From positions 1-32,612 of the forward strand of contig JAZDLO010000229.1 of assembly GCA_043801935.1 (NCBI GenBank): DNA of 32,612 nucleotides. The letters are read 5' to 3'. A model generated the notes under the pieces. The model was not told the DNA's origin. It saw nothing but the letters and a program-made list of their open reading frames with translations, and searched no databases. This document shows positions 29,671 to 32,612 of this stretch, one piece after another. Source of the stretch: JAZDLO01 sp043801935. Its GTDB lineage: Bacteria > Actinomycetota > Thermoleophilia > RBG-16-64-13. The position numbers and the translations under genes are program-made. Position 1 is the first letter of the stretch. Each line of letters begins with the position of its first letter.

Positions 29671-30515
29671 CACAGCACCACCTCCTTGTGACGCGCCGAG
29701 TGACACTGGATGTTGACTGCCACCGGCATGCTGGCGATGTGAGCGGGCAGTTCCTCTACAAAGACGTCGATAACGGTGGTGGTGCCGCCCAGCCCGGCCG
29801 GTCCGATGCCCAGCGCGTTGCAGCGGCGCTCTAGCTCATCCTCCAGTTCGGCCAGCCGGGAGTCGGAGTTGGTGGACCCGACCTCGCGCAGCAGCGAGTG
29901 CTTGGCCAGATAAGCCGCCTTCTCGAAGGTCCCCCCGATCCCCACGCCCACGATGACAGGCGGACAGGGATTGGGGCCGGCCTTGCTCACCGTGTCTACG
30001 ATGAAGTCCACCGCCCCCTGCAGGCCCTGCGAAGGCTTCATCATGGCCAGCGCGCTCATGTTCTCGGCGCCGCCGCCCTTGGGGGCCACGATCACGCGCA
30101 CCTTGTCGCCGGGGACGATGCGGGTGTGAAGCATGGCCGGTGTGTTGTCGCCGGTATTCTTGCGGGCGCCGGTCGGGTCGGCCACCGCCGACTTTCGCAG
30201 GTACCCGTCGGCGTAGCCCTTGCGCACGCCCTCGTCGACGGCCTGTTCGAGGCTGCCGCCCACGAGGTGCACATCTTGGCCGATCTCGAGAAAGACGACT
30301 GCGAGACCTGTGTCCTGACAGAGCGGCCTGGCCGTCTCCTTAGCCAGCTTCGCGTTCTCGAGGATCTGAATCAGGATATCCTTGCCGGTCTCAGATTCCT
30401 CGCGCTCCGCGGCCTTCTCGAAAAAGGCAACCACATCAGCGCCCAGGTAGGTGCAGGCGCCGATCGCCAACTCGGCCACCGCATCGGTGACCCGGGCGAC
30501 GTCCAACTCCCTCAC
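29670..30515 (-). CDS. Class I fumarate hydratase alpha (N-terminal) subunit
   Basis: 281-aa alpha subunit carrying the catalytic [4Fe-4S] cluster. Likely ligands are Cys66 (PLCQDTG), Cys184 (PNPCPPV) and Cys271 (IQCHSARH), the pattern of oxygen-sensitive class I fumarases. Other conserved blocks are KNTGDNTPAMLH, PKGGGAENMSAL and VGIGGTFEKAA. The GTG at 30515 has AGGAGGG 7 nt upstream. It is the first gene of the fum-sdh operon, so fumarase and succinate dehydrogenase are made together. A labile cluster suggests a low-oxygen or facultative lifestyle, though aerobes also have this enzyme. Confidence 0.93.
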   Translation of the reverse strand: MRELDVARVTDAVAELAIGACTYLGADVVAFFEKAAEREESETGKDILIQILENAKLAKETARPLCQDTGLAVVFLEIGQDVHLVGGSLEQAVDEGVRKGYADGYLRKSAVADPTGARKNTGDNTPAMLHTRIVPGDKVRVIVAPKGGGAENMSALAMMKPSQGLQGAVDFIVDTVSKAGPNPCPPVIVGVGIGGTFEKAAYLAKHSLLREVGSTNSDSRLAELEDELERRCNALGIGPAGLGGTTTVIDVFVEELPAHIASMPVAVNIQCHSARHKEVVL

Positions 30516-30564
30516 AACAGCCCTCCTTCGCTCGACCCGTGCCTCCCGGCACGTGCAGCCAGCA

Positions 30565-30570
30565 ACTCTA
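30565..30570 (-). promoter_or_regulatory. Putative -10 element of the fum-sdh operon
   Basis: TAGAGT on the minus strand, 49 nt upstream of the fumarase alpha GTG. A weak TTCCGA at 30593-30588 (17-nt spacer) falls inside the left arm of the inverted repeat at 30579-30658. Confidence 0.35.
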
Positions 30571-30578
30571 CACTCTCG

Positions 30579-30658
30579 GGACCTCCATCGGAAGACCGAG
30601 ACGGTCGGACCGGGCTGATACGTGAATAGCGGTATCGATCCTTCGCCGATGGAGGTCC
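30579..30658. repeat. 13-bp perfect inverted repeat in the fum-trpS intergenic region
   Basis: ggacctccatcgg (30579-30591) and its exact reverse complement (30646-30658), separated by 54 nt. The spacer begins with a second small hairpin (gaccg-aga-cggtc, 30594-30606). It could be a structured RNA, a pair of operator half-sites, or a cruciform. The left arm overlaps the tentative fum promoter. Confidence 0.6.
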
Positions 30659-30708
30659 GGGCGAGAAGACGGAGAAGCTGCAGACCGGCCTAAGCGCGAC
30701 ACAGGCAG

Positions 30709-30737
30709 TGGCGACCCTTCCCCGCCTCCGCTACACT
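30709..30737 (+). promoter_or_regulatory. Putative promoter of trpS
   Basis: TACACT at 30732-30737 with a weak TGGCGA at 30709-30714 (17-nt spacer). The leader to ATG 30814 would be about 70 nt and contains the palindrome at 30759-30778. Confidence 0.35.
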
Positions 30738-30758
30738 AGTGGCCGCCATGCTGCATGC

Positions 30759-30778
30759 GCCGGCACCCGGGTGCCGGC
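30759..30778 (+). repeat. Perfect 20-bp palindrome in the trpS leader
   Basis: gccggcaccc followed by its exact reverse complement. In RNA it would form an 8-bp G+C hairpin with a 4-nt loop, 35 nt before the trpS start. There is no T-run, so it is not an intrinsic terminator. It may be a regulatory hairpin or a protein-binding site. Confidence 0.6.
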
Positions 30779-30813
30779 CTCGCGGCCCGACCACATCGCG
30801 TAATAGGGACATC

Positions 30814-31785
30814 ATGCGCATACTCTCCGGCATACAGCCTTCAGGAAGGCCTCACCTGGGCAACTACTTCGGGGCCATCCGCCAGTACCTCTCCCTCCAG
30901 GCAGACAACGAACCCTTCTACTTCATCGCCAGCTATCACGCGCTCACCGCAGTGCAGGATCCCCCGCTGCTACGCGAATACACGCTCGGAGTGGCTCTCG
31001 ACTTCCTAGCCCTTGGGCTCGATCCGAAGCAGGCCACCCTTTTCGCCCAGCAGGACGTCCCCGAGGTGACCGAGTTGACCTGGATCCTGTCTTGCGTCAC
31101 CCCCGTAGGGATGCTCGAGCGAGCCGTAAGCTACAAGGATAAGATCGCCCAGGGTCTGACACCCAACCACGGCCTTTTCGCCTACCCGGTGCTCCAGGCG
31201 GCCGACATCCTCATCTACCTCTCAGATCTCGTGCCCGTGGGGCAGGACCAGAAGCAGCACATCGAGATGACCCGCGATATCGCCGGCAAGTTCAACCAGC
31301 AGTTCGGCGAGGTCTTCTCCATCCCCGAGCCCTACATCCTCGACTCCACCGCAGTAGTGCCCGGTACCGACGGGCGCAAGATGTCGAAGAGCTACGCCAA
31401 CGAGGTCGGCATCTTCGATGAGGGGAAGATCCTTAGAAAGAAGGTCATGTCCATCGTCACCGACTCCATGCCGGTCGAGGCCCCCAAGGATCCGGCCGGG
31501 TCTACCCCCTTCTTGCTTCTTCGCTTGCTCGCTTCGCCGGAGGAGACGGCCGAGTGGGAGGCTCGCTATGAGGCTGGAGGGATGGGTTACGGCGAGGTCA
31601 AGAAACGCCTGCTGGAACTGATCGAAGAGTACTTCGCCCCGTTCCGCGAGCGGCGCCGCGAACTTGAAGCCGACCCCGGCTACGTGATGGACGTGCTCAC
31701 CGATGGAGGCCGCCGTGCCCGGGCCGTGGCCCAGCAGGTGATGCACAAGGTGAGGGAGGCCACGGGCTTGCCCACCACCTACTGA
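30814..31785 (+). CDS. trpS: Tryptophanyl-tRNA synthetase
   Basis: 323-aa class I aminoacyl-tRNA synthetase that charges tRNA-Trp. The HIGH-equivalent PHLGN (13-17) follows ILSGIQPSGR, the KMSKS loop is at 189-193, and the family stretches QQDVPEVTELTW, YPVLQAADILIY and VPVGQDQKQHIE are intact. ATG 30814 is chosen: AGGGAC lies just upstream and the protein then starts at the usual TrpRS N-terminus. An in-frame ATG at 30748 and GTG at 30739 would add 22-25 unconserved residues and translate through the leader palindrome. No T-box or Trp-rich leader peptide is visible. Confidence 0.95.
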   Translation: MRILSGIQPSGRPHLGNYFGAIRQYLSLQADNEPFYFIASYHALTAVQDPPLLREYTLGVALDFLALGLDPKQATLFAQQDVPEVTELTWILSCVTPVGMLERAVSYKDKIAQGLTPNHGLFAYPVLQAADILIYLSDLVPVGQDQKQHIEMTRDIAGKFNQQFGEVFSIPEPYILDSTAVVPGTDGRKMSKSYANEVGIFDEGKILRKKVMSIVTDSMPVEAPKDPAGSTPFLLLRLLASPEETAEWEARYEAGGMGYGEVKKRLLELIEEYFAPFRERRRELEADPGYVMDVLTDGGRRARAVAQQVMHKVREATGLPTTY

Positions 31786-31805
31786 CGGGTGATCGGCGCC
31801 CATGT

Positions 31806-31820
31806 CGCCGCGTAGCGGCG
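31806..31820 (+). repeat. Short hairpin between trpS and the cupin gene
   Basis: cgccgc-gta-gcggcg, a perfect 6-bp stem in the 79-nt gap between trpS and the cupin gene. No T-run follows, so it is at best a weak pause or processing site. Confidence 0.35.
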
Positions 31821-31864
31821 TCCGCGCCCGGGGGCTACAGACCCAAAGACGCAAGGAGGCCGTG

Positions 31865-32206
31865 ATGGAAGAGGCAAAGACGACGAAGCCCGAAGGCGAT
31901 CAGCCCTGGGTGGGCGACCTGAACGAACTGGTGCAGTTCGCCGATCGCGGCATCGTCAGCAAGACCCTGGTCGACTCTCCCAAGGCCAAACTGGTTCTCT
32001 TCGGCATGAAGACCGGGCAATCGATCTCCGGCCATTCGGCAGGCACTCCCGCCACCATCCACGTGGTAGGCGGCGCCGGGACCATCCAGTTGGGCGAAGA
32101 AGAGTACGAGGGCAGGCCGGGCTCCATCTACTACATGCCCGCCGGCCTCTACCACGCGCTGACCGCCACCGACGACCTGGTGTTCTTGCTCAACTTGTTC
32201 CGGTAG
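31865..32206 (+). CDS. Cupin-domain protein, 113 aa
   Basis: Single-domain cupin. After about 40 residues the beta-barrel runs KLVLFGMKTGQSISGHSAG, IHVVGGAGTIQLGEEEYEG and PGSIYYMPAGLYHALTA. The first cupin motif is incomplete: His57 is present, but the second His and the Glu of HxHxnE are replaced. His66 and His97 (second motif) remain, so metal binding is possible but not typical. The ATG at 31865 has AAGGAGG 5 nt upstream; longer in-frame starts lack support. It lies 79 nt after trpS, possibly cotranscribed. Related proteins are often annotated only as cupin; the ligand is unknown. Confidence 0.82.
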   Translation: MEEAKTTKPEGDQPWVGDLNELVQFADRGIVSKTLVDSPKAKLVLFGMKTGQSISGHSAGTPATIHVVGGAGTIQLGEEEYEGRPGSIYYMPAGLYHALTATDDLVFLLNLFR

Positions 32207-32255
32207 GCCACAGCCCGAGCACGTCTACCGCGAACAGGGCGGGGACCCGCCCAGC

Positions 32256-32612
32256 TCAACTGGTGGTAGTGGTCTCCTCCGCTTGCGGGCCGATCCGGAC
32301 CACGCCGTCATACCACGGTGGGCTGTAAAGCAGGACCGGCTCGAAACCCGCCTTGGCCTTGAACGTGAGCAGAAGGTCGAGCGAGGTGTTCTCGAGCAGG
32401 CTTCGGGGAAGCGGCCCGGATCGTGTAGGCTCGATGCGGGCCACGGTGTCACCGACCGCGCAGGCGAAGTCGCTGGGATCGACCCGGATGGGAGTCGCGC
32501 CCCCGTTCTCCACCCGCACGTAGGCCTGATAGAACGATTCACCCGAAGCCGGAGCCGAGGGAGTCTGCTCGCTGAGCCGCTGCAGCGGCATGGCGGGCTG
32601 GAAAGTGGCCTG
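32256..32612 (-). CDS. DUF4352-like protein, N-terminus beyond the window
   Basis: Partial gene: the frame is open to the right edge, so the N-terminus is missing. The visible 118 residues look like the immunoglobulin-like DUF4352 fold of secreted or lipoprotein-type proteins, with FYQAYVRVENGGATPIRVDPSDF, a later LLLTFKAKAG strand and VLLYSPPW near the end. An internal ATG at 32591 is probably not the start, because similarity-like sequence (QATFQPA) continues before it. The C-terminus is a Thr-rich tail (EETTTTS). It converges with the cupin gene. Confidence 0.6.
   Translation of the reverse strand, partial: QATFQPAMPLQRLSEQTPSAPASGESFYQAYVRVENGGATPIRVDPSDFACAVGDTVARIEPTRSGPLPRSLLENTSLDLLLTFKAKAGFEPVLLYSPPWYDGVVRIGPQAEETTTTS

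Noticed and set aside
30739..30813. N-terminal extension of TrpRS from GTG 30739 or ATG 30748
   Set aside because: The added residues are not TrpRS-like, they would be translated through a strong palindrome, and ATG 30814 has an SD and the family N-terminus.
30738..30813. T-box or Trp leader-peptide attenuator for trpS
   Set aside because: The leader is only about 70 nt, has no Trp codons, no T-box sequence and no terminator.

Overview
This is a gene-dense, GC-rich stretch of bacterial chromosome with ordinary housekeeping and metabolic genes. I see no phage, insertion sequence, CRISPR array, tRNA or rRNA. Several features point to Actinomycetota: an LprG/LppX-type lipoprotein next to a P55-like MFS transporter, a DEDDh-exonuclease/GIY-YIG fusion of the kind common in that phylum, many GTG and TTG starts, and apparently leaderless mRNAs. 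The fatty-acid genes (separate accA and accD, fabZ present) resemble early-branching Actinomycetota or Firmicutes more than mycobacteria or streptomycetes. I would guess a deep-branching, perhaps uncultured, actinobacterial lineage. The lineage is inference; no marker gene settles it.

Layout. 1-900: two unrecognised minus-strand genes. 993-3337: lipoprotein plus 14-TM MFS operon. 3441-4505: OB-fold/HD-domain exoribonuclease, converging with a membrane-anchored, acidic, repeat-containing protein (4502-5842). 6003-7358: rarA. 7462-7968: HNH nuclease. 8037-14429: a seven-gene minus-strand type II fatty-acid operon, transcribed fabZ-fabH-fabD-fabG-fabF-accD-accA. 14547-16643: DEDDh/GIY-YIG fusion, driven by a promoter whose -10 overlaps the -10 of the fab operon. 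16640-18304: a small HTH-like protein, a 24-25 codon mini-gene with its own promoter and terminator, and moeA. 18395-20571: a FlgM-like small protein, then a membrane protein with a degenerate M28 peptidase fold. 20639-21571: corA. 21722-24742: a 1006-aa FAD/Fe-S oxidoreductase. 24808-30515: a minus-strand operon for class I fumarase (two subunits), succinate dehydrogenase (sdhC, sdhD, sdhA, sdhB), a 4-oxalocrotonate-tautomerase-like protein and lgt. 30814-32206: trpS and a cupin. 32256-end: a protein cut by the window edge.

How they fit together. The fab/acc operon makes acyl chains from malonyl-CoA but lacks acpP, accB and accC here. The fum-sdh operon covers the succinate-fumarate-malate segment of the TCA cycle and feeds the quinone pool, as the FAD/Fe-S protein probably also does. 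Lgt lipidates lipoproteins such as the LprG-like one, which likely works with its MFS partner in lipid export.

The least explained parts are the mini-gene/terminator unit at 16868-17011, the FlgM-like protein with no flagellar genes near it, the degenerate M28 membrane protein, the repeat protein with a duplicated Arg-rich helix, and the structured region between fumarase and trpS. No stretch over 300 bases lacks a gene. Promoters, terminators and leaderless starts were read by eye and are predictions.
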